64,000 bases of DNA from Mannheimia granulomatis (lineage in GTDB: Bacteria > Pseudomonadota > Gammaproteobacteria > Enterobacterales > Pasteurellaceae). Both the position numbers and the translations under genes were made by a program. Location of the stretch: assembly GCF_013377255.1 (NCBI RefSeq), contig NZ_CP016614.1, positions 1,930,501 to 1,994,500 of the forward strand, given 5' to 3'. The notes below the pieces were generated by a model. That model searched no databases and had not been told where the DNA came from. It saw only the letters and a list, made by a program, of their open reading frames with translations. This document shows, in pieces, positions 46,339-55,822 of the stretch. Numbering within the stretch: position 1 is the stretch's first letter; each line of letters begins with the position of its first letter.

Positions 46339-47418
46339 TTACTTTATTGTTTGCAGCCACGCGTTGATAAACTCAGCAATTTGCTCCACGTTATTAATAT
46401 CCAATACATTTTCCCGATCTAGCGGGTAATCGGTCGCGGTGGCAATTGTCCAGCCATCCAGTTCTGGTAGAGGTTTGTCAATCTCTTTTCGGTGGAGTTG
46501 GATTTTCGGCATTTGTTCGTGTTTGAACCCTTCCATCAATACTAAATCAACCGCAAGCGGGTCAAATTTTGCAATTAATTGGAAAAATTCGACCGATTGT
46601 TTGGTTTCGGTCATCAATGCCCAGCGTTCATCACAGACCACCATTGTCGGGTTCGCCCCCGCTTCACGCAAGCGGTAACTGTCTTTACCTTTCTTATCAA
46701 TCTCCACATTGTGATGCGAATGTTTTATCAGCCCCACCCGAATGCCACAAGCGGTCAATTTTGGGATTAATTTTTCCAATAATGTGGTTTTACCGGTACC
46801 GCTGTAGCCTGTAATCGCAAGGGTTTTAATCGGGAAGGGAGAAACTTGCGCCAATTCATCAAGTGTGTTGAAATTGCTGAAAGAGTATTTTTGCTCGGAA
46901 AAATCTACCGCCACACTTTTTTGCGATTGAAAAAACCACAGCAAGCGGCGTTCGCCTGAGGCTAAATAGTGGCTTAATGCCTCCTTAACCGAATGATGTA
47001 CCAAGGCAAAGGTCGGGTGCGCTCGCTCACCATCGTGTGCATAAGCAATTTGGGCATCATTAATCCGTAACGCGGTATGTAATTTTTGCAACAAATTAGC
47101 GGGTAAAAATGGGCTGTCACACGGCACAAAGAGCAGATAATCGCTATCAATTTGCTCTAAACCGGATAACATTCCGCTTAGCGGACCTTGGAAATCAGGC
47201 AAGCTATCCCGGTAATGCGGTAAGTCTGGATAAAATTGCTGATATTGTTTGAATTCTCGGTTGATATTAAGCCAAATATCACTCACCTGTGGGGAAAGTT
47301 TAGCTAAAATATGGGAAATAAGTGGCTTTTCATTTAAAAGTTGCAACCCTTTTTCAACGCCCTTCATTCTACGTGCCAGCCCACCAGCTAAAATAACTGC
47401 ACTTATTTTTTCCGCCAT
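46339..47418 (-). CDS. mobAB: Fused molybdenum cofactor guanylyltransferase MobA-MobB
   Basis: The 359-residue protein joins two normally separate enzymes. MobA (about 1-190) has the nucleotidyltransferase start VILAGGLARRMKGVEKGLQ and VPCDSPFL. MobB (about 195-359) has the P-loop ITGYSGTGKTTLLEKL and LIKHSHHNVEIDKKGKDSYRLREAGA. MobA makes molybdenum bis-guanine dinucleotide cofactor; MobB is a GTP-binding helper. The ATG at 47418 with GGAG upstream is preferred to the longer frame. Confidence 0.93.
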   Translation of the reverse strand: MAEKISAVILAGGLARRMKGVEKGLQLLNEKPLISHILAKLSPQVSDIWLNINREFKQYQQFYPDLPHYRDSLPDFQGPLSGMLSGLEQIDSDYLLFVPCDSPFLPANLLQKLHTALRINDAQIAYAHDGERAHPTFALVHHSVKEALSHYLASGERRLLWFFQSQKSVAVDFSEQKYSFSNFNTLDELAQVSPFPIKTLAITGYSGTGKTTLLEKLIPKLTACGIRVGLIKHSHHNVEIDKKGKDSYRLREAGANPTMVVCDERWALMTETKQSVEFFQLIAKFDPLAVDLVLMEGFKHEQMPKIQLHRKEIDKPLPELDGWTIATATDYPLDRENVLDINNVEQIAEFINAWLQTIK

Positions 47419-47504
47419 CTTCTCCACCCTTAATTTTTTGCAAAAATAGGGCTAAAAGTATATTATTCCGCTTAATTTTCAACAAGAGCTTTAAGGGGAA
47501 AAAG

Positions 47505-47774
47505 ATGAAGTGTAAACGTTTAGAAGAGTTACTTGAATTACTTGGCGAGCATTGGCGTAAAAACCCGGATTTACATTTAATGGACATACTACAACAACTT
47601 TCGGTAGAAGTCGGTGAGCCGAATAATTATGCAGCCTTGCGTGATGAAGTATTGATTTACCAATTAAAAATGCGAAATGCGGATAAACATGAGCCGATTC
47701 CGGGTATTAAAAAAGATTATGAAGAGGATTTTAAAACCGCTTTATTGCGTGCGCGTGGAATTTTAAACGATTAA
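47505..47774 (+). CDS. yihD: YihD-family protein (DUF1040)
   Basis: This 89-residue protein is typical of YihD (MKCKRLEELLELLGEHWRKN ... LRDEVLIYQLKMR). Function unknown. The order mob-yihD-dsbA is also seen in E. coli, where srkA intervenes; here srkA is absent from the gap. Confidence 0.9.
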   Translation: MKCKRLEELLELLGEHWRKNPDLHLMDILQQLSVEVGEPNNYAALRDEVLIYQLKMRNADKHEPIPGIKKDYEEDFKTALLRARGILND

Positions 47775-47825
47775 GTTTGTCTGAGTTCACATCTATTATT
47801 TATCAACATTTTGAAGGAATCATTT

Positions 47826-48464
47826 ATGAAAAAATTTGCACTAAAAACTGCTTTTATTGCACTTTCAGCACTTTGTGCGTTTAATACCACAGCATTCGCA
47901 GCGGATCCAACTGCTGGCAAAGAATATATTGAAGTACGTAAAGCGCCTTCAGCCCAAAAAGAAGTGGTAGAATTTTTCTCTTTCTACTGCCCACACTGCT
48001 ATGATTTTGAGTTAAGTTACAAAATTCCAGCTCAAATTAAAACTAAATTACCGGCAGACACTAAATTAGTACAATATCATGTAAATTTTTTGGGTGGTCA
48101 ATCTGAAAATCTCACTCGTGCTTGGGCATTAGCAATGGCGTTAGGGGAAGAAGATAAAGTCAAAACAGCTCTATTTGAAGCTGCCCGTAAAGATTCATTG
48201 AAATCAATGGACGATATTCGTGCCGTCTTTTTAGCAAACGGCATTACTGCTGAACAATTTGATAACGGCATTAATAGCTTCGCGGTAAACGGTTTAGTGA
48301 ACAAACAGGTTCAACTAGCAGAAGATTTCCAAATTCGTGGTGTTCCGGCATTTTTTGTAAACGGTCAATACCAACTGAATTTAGAAGGCTTTGCAGATGC
48401 TAGTTCAACAAACGATTTTGTAAAACGTTATATTGATGCAGTTGTATTTTTAAGCAAAAAATAA
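47826..48464 (+). CDS. dsbA: Thiol:disulfide interchange protein DsbA
   Basis: This periplasmic disulfide oxidase has a signal peptide (about 1-25, cleavage near AFAADP) and a thioredoxin fold with active site CPHC in SFYCPHCYDFE. The cis-Pro loop is GVPAFFVNG. The start at 47826 gives the standard 212 residues. An in-frame codon upstream is not needed. Confidence 0.96.
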   Translation: MKKFALKTAFIALSALCAFNTTAFAADPTAGKEYIEVRKAPSAQKEVVEFFSFYCPHCYDFELSYKIPAQIKTKLPADTKLVQYHVNFLGGQSENLTRAWALAMALGEEDKVKTALFEAARKDSLKSMDDIRAVFLANGITAEQFDNGINSFAVNGLVNKQVQLAEDFQIRGVPAFFVNGQYQLNLEGFADASSTNDFVKRYIDAVVFLSKK

Positions 48465-48476
48465 TGAAAATAACCG

Positions 48477-48509
48477 ATGCCGAATAGATAACGCTATTCG
48501 GCATTTTTA
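48477..48509 (+). terminator. Terminator of dsbA
   Basis: ATGCCGAATAG and CTATTCGGCAT form an 11-base stem followed by TTTTT. Confidence 0.92.
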
Positions 48510-48550
48510 TTGGTTGTTGCTAAGTTCATTTCAAACGATGGGAAATTAAA

Positions 48551-48844
48551 ATGCACAAAACCATGCAACAAAAGGCGGAAGAAGCCCATAATATGTGTAA
48601 ATTAAAAGGCGATTCTTTGTTGGATAACCGCAATCGTCAAATCAATTTTGAAGCGATTTATGATAGCGAAAATGATGCCTTACAAGCGGTCGAATTTTTC
48701 ACACAAAAAGCAAAATCGGTGGAAACCGAACCTTGTGAAATCCAAACTGAAATCAGCCTTGTTGAAAAAGGGTTTCTAATGAAAATGTGGATAGAATTTA
48801 GCTGTGAAGCAGAAGTAATTTTATTCCAAATAGCACTTCGATAA
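48551..48844 (+). CDS. YfcZ/YiiS-family protein (DUF406)
   Basis: The 97-residue protein fits the small YfcZ/YiiS family (middle INFEAIYDSENDALQAVEFFTQKAKSVETEPCEI). There is no signal peptide and the function is unknown. It stands alone, and its coding region itself contains the uptake signal ACAAGCGGT at about 48683. Confidence 0.82.
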   Translation: MHKTMQQKAEEAHNMCKLKGDSLLDNRNRQINFEAIYDSENDALQAVEFFTQKAKSVETEPCEIQTEISLVEKGFLMKMWIEFSCEAEVILFQIALR

Positions 48845-48851
48845 TGCTAAA

Positions 48852-48909
48852 ACAAGCGGTTACTTTTTGTAAGATTTTTGCAAAAAATCATGTAAAAATA
48901 ACCGCTTGT
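48852..48909. repeat. Inverted Apl uptake-signal pair between yfcZ and srmB
   Basis: ACAAGCGGTTA-C-TTTTT (from 48852) and AAAAATAACCGCTTGT (to 48909) pair across a short loop between convergent genes, a likely bidirectional terminator. Confidence 0.78.
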
Positions 48910-48913
48910 ATTC

Positions 48914-50248
48914 TTACACCTGTTTAGCCACAGCCGATTCGCTGCTTGGCTTACGGCGTTTACCGATATTTTTAGTATCTTTGTGGCGAACTTTCACTTT
49001 CTGTTTTGCTGCCTCTTTTTTCACTTCTTTTTTCTTTTTAATACGAGCCTTTTCTTTTTTGCTGGTGGTATTTAGCTCCGCATCTTTCGGTGCTTTCGTG
49101 CGTGGCACTAAGCCCTCAATAATACGAGGTTTTAACGCTTCTTCAGTGTAGCGTTTAATTTTACCGAGTAGCTTGTAATCGTGAGCTTCCACTAACGAAA
49201 TCGCCGAACCTTTTTTGCCGGCACGAGCGGTTCGCCCAATACGGTGCAAGTAAGTATCAGCACTATAAGGCAAATCGTAGTTAATCACAAAATCCACATC
49301 GTCAATATCAATTCCTCGAGCCGCTACATCGGTCGCAACCAACACATTTACCACACCGTCTTTTAGACGGGTAATTGCTTGATTACGTTGGGTTTGAGCC
49401 ATTTCGCCCTCAAGGTAGGTGGAACGTAGCCCACGCTTGCGGAGGGTTTCGCTGATCTCTCGCACATCTTCACGGCGGCGAACAAACACAATCGCTTTTC
49501 CAATCGAAAACTCCCCGATTAAGCGAGCCAACAGCTTGGTTTTATGTTCTACATTATCGGCATGGTAATACCATTGCTGAATTTTTTTACGCTCACGGCG
49601 GCTCGGTTCGGCATCCACTTTAATCGGATCATTTAATAAACGGTTGGAAAAATCGTCCAATAATTCACCCTCAAGCGTCGCGGAAAAAAGCCAAGTATGT
49701 TTACGCCAGCGGGTTTCAGCGGCAATTTTTTCTGCATCTTGCCCAAAACCCATTTGAAGCATTCGATCCGCCTCATCAAAAATCAGAATTTCTACCGCCC
49801 GGCAATCAAAATTTTCTTCTTTGATGTATTGCATTAAACGCCCCGGCGTTGCAACTACAATATCTTGATTGCTGTTAAACACTTCACCGTGATTTTGGTA
49901 AGCCACACCACCGGTAATAGTTGCGATGCTCAATTTAGTAAACTGAGCCAACTCTTGTGCCTGCTCTGCTACTTGCATTGCTAATTCACGGGTTGGGGTC
50001 AAAATCAAAATACGTGGAGCGCCCGGCTTACGGCGTGGATAATCAAGCAAATGCTGAATAGCCGGCAGTAAAAAAGCAGCTGTTTTACCTGTGCCGGTTG
50101 GAGCAGAGCCAAGCAAATCTCTCCCTTCCAAAGCAGCAGGAATAGTGGCTTGTTGAATAGATGTTGGGCGGCTGTAGCCTTTTTTTGCTAAGGCTTTAAG
50201 TAGTTGAGGATGTAAATCGAATTCCTCAAATGTGGTTAATTGGGTCAT
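48914..50248 (-). CDS. srmB: ATP-dependent RNA helicase SrmB
   Basis: This 444-residue DEAD-box helicase starts at MTQLTTFEEFDLHPQLL. Motifs: Q-motif near RPTSIQQATIP, Walker A SAPTGTGKT, DEAD in LIFDEADRML, SAT (FSATLE) and HRIGRTARAG. A long Lys/Arg tail (KKEKARIKKKKEVKKEAAKQKVK) should bind RNA. SrmB assists 50S assembly. The start is set by the family N-terminus. Confidence 0.93.
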   Translation of the reverse strand: MTQLTTFEEFDLHPQLLKALAKKGYSRPTSIQQATIPAALEGRDLLGSAPTGTGKTAAFLLPAIQHLLDYPRRKPGAPRILILTPTRELAMQVAEQAQELAQFTKLSIATITGGVAYQNHGEVFNSNQDIVVATPGRLMQYIKEENFDCRAVEILIFDEADRMLQMGFGQDAEKIAAETRWRKHTWLFSATLEGELLDDFSNRLLNDPIKVDAEPSRRERKKIQQWYYHADNVEHKTKLLARLIGEFSIGKAIVFVRRREDVREISETLRKRGLRSTYLEGEMAQTQRNQAITRLKDGVVNVLVATDVAARGIDIDDVDFVINYDLPYSADTYLHRIGRTARAGKKGSAISLVEAHDYKLLGKIKRYTEEALKPRIIEGLVPRTKAPKDAELNTTSKKEKARIKKKKEVKKEAAKQKVKVRHKDTKNIGKRRKPSSESAVAKQV

Positions 50249-50396
50249 TTCTTTTTCTCTAATCATGAATTTCCGCAAAGTATATCACATTAACGGCGTA
50301 GGGTGATGGTGAATAAAGTGATCCTCAAATTTGCAAAAGATTGTTAAAATATGACCGCTTGCAAAGCAATAATCTTAATTTTAGAAGGAAAATAGT

Positions 50397-50660
50397 ATGT
50401 TTGTTGAAATTTATGGACGTTATTCTTGCCCATATTGCACCCGTGCCAAAGCGTTAGCGGAAAAAATGAAAGCGGAGTTAAGCGATTTCGATTTCAAATT
50501 TGTCGATATGATTGCAGAAAATATCTCGAAAGAAGATTTAGAACCACGTGTAGGTAAACCTGTTGCAACTGTACCACAAATTTTCGTGGACGATGCTCAC
50601 ATAGGTGGCTGCACCGATTTTCAAGCTTTTGTGAAAAGCAAATTTGGTATTGAAGTCTAA
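50397..50660 (+). CDS. grxA: Glutaredoxin 1 (GrxA)
   Basis: This 87-residue glutaredoxin has the dithiol active site CPYC (C11, C14) and the TVPQIFVDDAHIGGCTDF motif that binds glutathione. It reduces ribonucleotide reductase and protein disulfides. It draws glutathione made by GshF. Confidence 0.95.
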   Translation: MFVEIYGRYSCPYCTRAKALAEKMKAELSDFDFKFVDMIAENISKEDLEPRVGKPVATVPQIFVDDAHIGGCTDFQAFVKSKFGIEV

Positions 50661-50667
50661 AACGAAA

Positions 50668-50691
50668 TGACCGCTTTTACAAGCGGTCATG
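50668..50691. repeat. Inverted uptake-signal hairpin after grxA
   Basis: ATGACCGCTT-TTAC-AAGCGGTCAT, followed by GTTTTTG, contains one full ACAAGCGGT and works as a terminator between convergent genes. Confidence 0.75.
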
Positions 50692-50715
50692 TTTTTGCTT
50701 ATTTTTACAAAAGTA

Positions 50716-50808
50716 TTATTCTTTCGGTAAGCGTTTAATCGCGTAAATTAAACCACCCCAGATGATTACCATTGCAAGTACCATCGTAATAATTGCTGCT
50801 GAACTCAT
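50716..50808 (-). CDS. metS: MetS-like small subunit of an NSS transporter (30 aa)
   Basis: The 30-residue frame [20 protein letters not shown]... is one membrane helix with a short basic-acidic tail (IKRLPKE). Its ATG overlaps the transporter stop by one base (TAATG). Small proteins of this form (MetS) pair with NSS transporters (MetP) for methionine and alanine uptake in Corynebacterium and are annotated as partners in many genomes. It is shorter than usual ORF cut-offs and easily missed. Confidence 0.85.
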   Translation of the reverse strand: MSSAAIITMVLAMVIIWGGLIYAIKRLPKE

Positions 50809-52316
50809 TACTCTTCTCCTTTTGGTTCATTTTTCCATGCTAATTTAGAAAGCAAGTAAGCCACGACCACTAATCCAATTGCCATGCCCCAACCGAAGGT
50901 ATTGACAAACCAGCTTGGGTAGCCTTCGTAGCCTTCACGGTACACTTTCGCAATTTCGCTGAATAACATAAATGCCAATACGCCTGAGGTAATCACGATG
51001 CATAAACGCCAGATAAAGCCTACTTTAAATGAAGAAACTTCGTTTAGGTGTTTTTCTAATGTGCTTAATTTTTCGTTAGTGACAATCGCAATTAAGGAAA
51101 CGAAGGCAACTGCAACGATACCGAATTGGTTGACGAATTTATCCATCACATCCAGCATCGGTAAACCGGTAGTTGTACCGAATAACATCACAGATACAAT
51201 CATCATTGGCACACCAACAATCAGAGTGGCTTTGACACGACCTGCATTCAATTTATCTTGCACCGCAGAGACGATAACTTCCACAACAGAGATGAAAGAT
51301 GTTAATGCTGCGAAGGTCAATGAGCCGAAGAACAATACGCCGACTAATGCGCCCATAGGTGCTTGGTTAATGATGGTTGGGAATGCGAAGAATGCTAAGC
51401 CGATACCGCCTTTTGCCACTTCATTCACTTCCTGACCTGCTGACAGAGCCATAAAGCCAAGTGCCGCAAATACACCGATACCCGCCAATAATTCAAACGC
51501 ACTGTTAGCAAAGCCAACCACTAAGCCTGAACCGGTTAAATCTGTCTCTTTTTTCAGGTATGAAGAGTAAGTAATCATAATCCCGAAACAGATAGAGAGC
51601 GAGAAGAAGATTTGGCCGTAAGCGGCAATCCACACGCTTGGATCAGCCAGTTTTTCCCAGTTTGGTGTGAAGAGTGCATCTAAGCCTTTTGCCGCACCTG
51701 GTAGAGTTAATGAGTAGCCCACTAACACAAGGAACATCACCACCAATAACGGCATTAAGATGTTAGATGAAGCAGAGATACCTTTTTTGATCCCCAGTGC
51801 CAATACCGCAATAGCCACTAACCACACGGCAATCAGCGGGCCTGTCACCATACCCACAAACTCAAAGCTCACACCGTTTGCAATGTCGCCCATTTTCAAA
51901 AATTCACCGATGAAGAAATCAACCGGTTTATCGCCCCACGCACCGGTGAGAGAGAAGTAGGTGTAGCTTGCCGCCCAACCGAGTACCACCGCATAGTAGA
52001 TACCGATGATCACGTTAATTAACACTTGCCACCAGCCGAAAGTCTCAAAATTACGGCTAAAACGGCGGAAAGATAACGGAGCGCCGCCACGATATTTGTG
52101 GCCGATAGCATAATCTAAGAATAGAAGCGGGATACCTGCGGTTAATAATGCGATGATATACGGCAGAATAAACGCACCACCACCGTTCTCATAAGTAGTA
52201 TAAGGGAAACGCCAGATGTTTCCTAAGCCGACAGCGGAACCAATAGCCGCCATAATAAATGCACCACGTCCGGCAAAGGTTTCTCTTTGTGGTGCGCTTG
52301 AAGATTGATTAGACAC
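50808..52316 (-). CDS. Sodium-dependent neurotransmitter-symporter family (NSS) transporter
   Basis: The 502-residue inner-membrane protein has about 12 hydrophobic segments and the NSS signature [34 protein letters not shown] near the start. It is probably a sodium-coupled amino-acid importer; with MetS downstream, a methionine/alanine substrate is the best guess. The 336-base gap upstream (52317-52652) holds A-rich sequence and the corB terminator, and no gene I can support. Confidence 0.9.
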   Translation of the reverse strand: MSNQSSSAPQRETFAGRGAFIMAAIGSAVGLGNIWRFPYTTYENGGGAFILPYIIALLTAGIPLLFLDYAIGHKYRGGAPLSFRRFSRNFETFGWWQVLINVIIGIYYAVVLGWAASYTYFSLTGAWGDKPVDFFIGEFLKMGDIANGVSFEFVGMVTGPLIAVWLVAIAVLALGIKKGISASSNILMPLLVVMFLVLVGYSLTLPGAAKGLDALFTPNWEKLADPSVWIAAYGQIFFSLSICFGIMITYSSYLKKETDLTGSGLVVGFANSAFELLAGIGVFAALGFMALSAGQEVNEVAKGGIGLAFFAFPTIINQAPMGALVGVLFFGSLTFAALTSFISVVEVIVSAVQDKLNAGRVKATLIVGVPMMIVSVMLFGTTTGLPMLDVMDKFVNQFGIVAVAFVSLIAIVTNEKLSTLEKHLNEVSSFKVGFIWRLCIVITSGVLAFMLFSEIAKVYREGYEGYPSWFVNTFGWGMAIGLVVVAYLLSKLAWKNEPKGEE

Positions 52317-52590
52317 GGGAATACCTCAAACTGATTCAGTTTTATATTAAATGAGTATTAAATTTTGTGAAATGCGATTTGCTCACATTTTAAGAGCGGA
52401 ATATGCACAAATTCTGATTAAATGTAAAGTAGAAAAATAAAGCAAAACTGACAAAAAACACCAAAACAACAATATAAAAAACCAATAAAAATAGAAAAAA
52501 CAAATAAAAAATCTAAAAAACAATATATAAAAGTTGAATATAAATAAAAAAAGCCAATACATTAGAATAATCATTTATACTCGTTTTTAA

Positions 52591-52629
52591 CAAAAAAATA
52601 ACACATTATTTGTACAAATAATGTGTTAT
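52591..52629 (-). terminator. 32-base perfect palindrome, terminator of corB
   Basis: The arms ATAACACATTATTTGT (52598-52613) and ACAAATAATGTGTTAT (52614-52629) are exact reverse complements with no spacer. On the minus strand a TTTTTTTG tract follows, about 24 bases after the corB stop, so termination is the simplest role. Confidence 0.75.
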
Positions 52630-52652
52630 TAGAAAAAGGTTAAGATAAAAAA

Positions 52653-53975
52653 TTAACTTAATTGAGCTTCTGTATTCTCAGAGTCTTCTGCAGATAAATA
52701 TTCTACTTTAGCTTGCTTAACCATATTTTCGCTGACTTCTAGAATAGTTACTTTCAAGTTATATAACTCAAATTCCATTCCTTCATCCGGAATTTTTTCT
52801 AAATGCTCCAAAATCAGACCATTAAAAGTTCTCACTTCTTCTAACGGCAGCGCCCAATTAAATAGCTTATTTAAATCACGTAGATTTGCTGACCCTTCTA
52901 TAATCACAGTACCATCTGATTGAGGTTGAACTTCCTGTTCAAGCGTTGGAGCAGAAGAGGTGGTAAACTCCCCTACAATCTCCTCTAAAATATCAGCTAG
53001 TGTCACTAAACCTTTAATATCGCCATATTCATCAACTACCAAACCGATTTTCTCTTTATTGGCTTTAAAGTTCATTAACTGAGTAGTAAGTGGTGTGCCT
53101 TCAGGAATAAAATAAATCTCGTCAATAGCACGAATGAGCATTTCTTTAGTAAATTCGTTCTTCTCAAGCATTAGACGAAAAGCTTCACGCACACGTAAAA
53201 TACCGAGAATATTGTTATCCATATCGCCTTTATAGATAATCACCCGAGCGTGTGGTGCATGGTTAAGCTGACGCATAATGGCTTTCCAATCATCGTCAAT
53301 ATCAATACCACTAATATCATTACGAGGCACCATAATATCGTCTACCGTGACCTTTTCCATGTCTAAAATAGAGACCAACATCTCACGGTGTTCTTCGGGA
53401 ATAAATTTACCGGCATCTAATACCACGCTACGTAGTTCTTCAGCACTTAAACCTTGTTTATCCTTTTTCTGAATACGCAGCAGCTTCATCAAGCCGTTAA
53501 TAATCATATTCATCAAAAAGACGATTGGGCTAAGTAGTTTTTTTAATGGAGTCAGAATAAAGCTGGCAAAAAAACCGACTTTTTCAGGATAAATTGCCGC
53601 AATGGTTTTAGGCAAAATTTCAGAGAAAACTAACATGACAAATGTTAGTAAACCAGTTGCAATCGCAATGCCTGCCTCACCGGAAAGCTGCATTCCTATC
53701 ATGGTCGCAATAGCTGAGGCGGCAATATTCACCAAGTTATTACAAATTAAGATAAGGCTAAGCAGCACGTCTGTGCGTGCCAAGAGTTTTTCCGCCAATT
53801 TTGCCCCTTTATGCCCTTGAGCTGCCAGGTGCCTCATTTTATAGCGGTTTAAAGACATCAGCCCGGTTTCCGAGCCTGAGAAAAAAGCAGAAAGTACTAA
53901 AAGAATAGCTAAGGTAATAAATAAACTACTCAGGGGAATACTGTCCAAAATTGAATTCCTATGTAAATTAATCAA
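52653..53975 (-). CDS. corB: CNNM/CorB-family magnesium-transport protein (HlyC/CorC family)
   Basis: The 440-residue protein has an N-terminal DUF21 membrane domain (about 15-200, starting LVLSAFFSGSETGLMSLNRYKM). A CBS-domain pair (about 215-345) and a C-terminal CorC_HlyC domain (about 360-440) follow. The family mediates or regulates magnesium/cobalt movement. The neighbour ypjD lies 99 bases upstream, as in E. coli. Confidence 0.92.
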   Translation of the reverse strand: MINLHRNSILDSIPLSSLFITLAILLVLSAFFSGSETGLMSLNRYKMRHLAAQGHKGAKLAEKLLARTDVLLSLILICNNLVNIAASAIATMIGMQLSGEAGIAIATGLLTFVMLVFSEILPKTIAAIYPEKVGFFASFILTPLKKLLSPIVFLMNMIINGLMKLLRIQKKDKQGLSAEELRSVVLDAGKFIPEEHREMLVSILDMEKVTVDDIMVPRNDISGIDIDDDWKAIMRQLNHAPHARVIIYKGDMDNNILGILRVREAFRLMLEKNEFTKEMLIRAIDEIYFIPEGTPLTTQLMNFKANKEKIGLVVDEYGDIKGLVTLADILEEIVGEFTTSSAPTLEQEVQPQSDGTVIIEGSANLRDLNKLFNWALPLEEVRTFNGLILEHLEKIPDEGMEFELYNLKVTILEVSENMVKQAKVEYLSAEDSENTEAQLS

Positions 53976-54074
53976 AAAAAATTATTGCAGCCCTTTATTT
54001 TATGCTGCAATAACTCACGCCGTCCTTAACACCAACTTGCAAAAAATTCAGCTTTTCTAACCGCTTGTAAAGGG

Positions 54075-54872
54075 TTAATGAACGATAATTCGGCTACCAA
54101 AATAGCCTATTGAGAGCAATATCATACCCGAAATCGAATAAATAAGCACCCGCTTTCCACGCCAACGTAATTTCCACTGCCCTAATAGCTGAACACAATA
54201 GACCAACCAAGCCAGTGCGGAGAAAATCGCTTTGTGAATATGTTCCGGAGCAAAAAAATTATGCAGATAAATCATGCCCGAAATCAAGGTTAAAGTAAGC
54301 ATTGCCTGTGCAGCCAAAGTTAATGTGAAAAAGTGACGCTCAACCGACATTAAAGGTGGCAAAATAGGGCAAAAGAACATTTTTTTGCTTTTTAGTTGTC
54401 TATCCAGCCACTTTAATTGAAAAGCATAAATTAAGGCTAAGAAAAATAGAGCATAAGAAAATAAAGCAATACCCAAGTGGAATAATAAACCCGCATTCTC
54501 TTGTAAGTTGCGGATAAAACTACCTTTTACAAAACTGGCAACCGATACACTGCAAATAGCAAAAGCATAAACGATAATCAGTGGAAACCATGCAGTTTTC
54601 CATTTTATTAACGCAAATGTTACGCAAATTGCCATGATAAAACTCATCAACGAAAGTACATTGGTTACCGTAAAATTTTGACCCGAAATTAAAATAAGAT
54701 CGCCATATAACACTGCAGAATGCAAAATAATCGCCAACATACCTAATCCAAAGACTAAGGTAATATTCGGCTTTTTATTTACTGTGGTTGCGTTTTCTAA
54801 GTTTACCAGCGTTGGGGCAACCCAAAGCAAGGTTAACGCATAAGCAACTATTGCTAAGGCAGGAAGTAACAT
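54075..54872 (-). CDS. ypjD: YpjD-like inner-membrane protein (CcsA cytochrome assembly fold)
   Basis: This 265-residue protein has about eight membrane segments and shows the CcsA/CcmC-like architecture, including LLFHLGIALFSYALFFLALIYA. The WD motif typical of haem-handling proteins is not evident, so haem export is unlikely. It is conserved next to corB; the role is unknown. The 220-base gap to yceD holds promoter sequence only. Confidence 0.85.
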   Translation of the reverse strand: MLLPALAIVAYALTLLWVAPTLVNLENATTVNKKPNITLVFGLGMLAIILHSAVLYGDLILISGQNFTVTNVLSLMSFIMAICVTFALIKWKTAWFPLIIVYAFAICSVSVASFVKGSFIRNLQENAGLLFHLGIALFSYALFFLALIYAFQLKWLDRQLKSKKMFFCPILPPLMSVERHFFTLTLAAQAMLTLTLISGMIYLHNFFAPEHIHKAIFSALAWLVYCVQLLGQWKLRWRGKRVLIYSISGMILLSIGYFGSRIIVH

Positions 54873-55092
54873 TTTTCTCGAATCTCGTAAAATAAATAAG
54901 AATAATTTTCAGAATTTTAATCAAAAGTATCAGTTTTCGCTAGTTTTTGCTATGGTTAGATGAAAAATTACCCTAGAAAATAACCACTTTTTATTTTAAG
55001 TCAAACCATCGCTTTTATATGAAAGGATATATTCAGCAAAAAAATAATTTTCCTTTGACTAATTTCCTTTCTATCTGTAATATGCACACCCT

Positions 55093-55617
55093 ATGCAAAA
55101 GGTAAAACTACCCCTTACTATTGACCCGTATAAAGACGCTCAGCGTCGAGTGGATTATGAAGGTTACATTTCAAGTGAACTTCTAAAACGCTTGGGTGAA
55201 TCAGTATGTAACGTGCTAAGTGATGCACAAGTTACTCTATCGTTATATGTCGATCCACAACGTTTGACTGTGATTAAAGGCACGGCAACCGTTGATGTGG
55301 AGTTTGACTGCCAACGTTGTGGTGACCCGTTTACACAAACGCTAGACTGTTCATTTAGTTTCAGTCCGGTGTCTAACATGGATCAGGCGGACATCTTGCC
55401 CGAAATTTATGAACCTATCGAAGTAAACGAGTTCGGTGAAGTAAATTTACTAGAAATGATTGAAGATGAATTTATTCTTGAATTACCTCTAGTCCCGATG
55501 CATAGTGAAGAACACTGTGAAGTGTCCGGTGTCGAACAGGTATTTGGTGAATTGCCTGAAGAATTGGCAAAAAAACCAAATCCGTTCGCAATATTAGCTA
55601 ATTTAAAGAAAAACTAG
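55093..55617 (+). CDS. yceD: YceD-family protein (23S rRNA accumulation protein)
   Basis: This 174-residue DUF177 protein has a conserved paired-cysteine segment ([13 protein letters not shown]) and a second region near EEHCEVSGV. YceD acts in 23S rRNA processing or accumulation. It is followed by rpmF after 16 bases, the usual order yceD-rpmF-plsX. Confidence 0.92.
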   Translation: MQKVKLPLTIDPYKDAQRRVDYEGYISSELLKRLGESVCNVLSDAQVTLSLYVDPQRLTVIKGTATVDVEFDCQRCGDPFTQTLDCSFSFSPVSNMDQADILPEIYEPIEVNEFGEVNLLEMIEDEFILELPLVPMHSEEHCEVSGVEQVFGELPEELAKKPNPFAILANLKKN

Positions 55618-55633
55618 ATCTAGGAGAAAGCCC

Positions 55634-55804
55634 GTGGCTGTTCAACAAAATAAGAAATCTCGTTCACGTCGTGATATGCGTCGTTCACACGATGCGTTAA
55701 CAACTGCAGCAGTTTCAGTAGATAAAACAACTGGTGAAACTCACTTACGCCACCACGTAACTGCAGATGGTTACTACCGTGGTCGTAAAGTAATCAACAA
55801 GTAA
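55634..55804 (+). CDS. rpmF: 50S ribosomal protein L32
   Basis: The 56-residue frame ([20 protein letters not shown]...) starts with GTG, supported by AGGAGA and the family N-terminus. There is no zinc CxxC pair, as in E. coli L32. It lies in yceD-rpmF-plsX, linking ribosome and phospholipid synthesis. Confidence 0.95.
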   Translation: MAVQQNKKSRSRRDMRRSHDALTTAAVSVDKTTGETHLRHHVTADGYYRGRKVINK

Positions 55805-55822
55805 TTCCTTTCGAGGTATATC

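Noticed and set aside
52383..52574. 63-codon minus-strand frame of mostly Phe, Tyr and Leu
   Set aside because: It comes from an A/T-only stretch with no RBS; low complexity, not a real protein.
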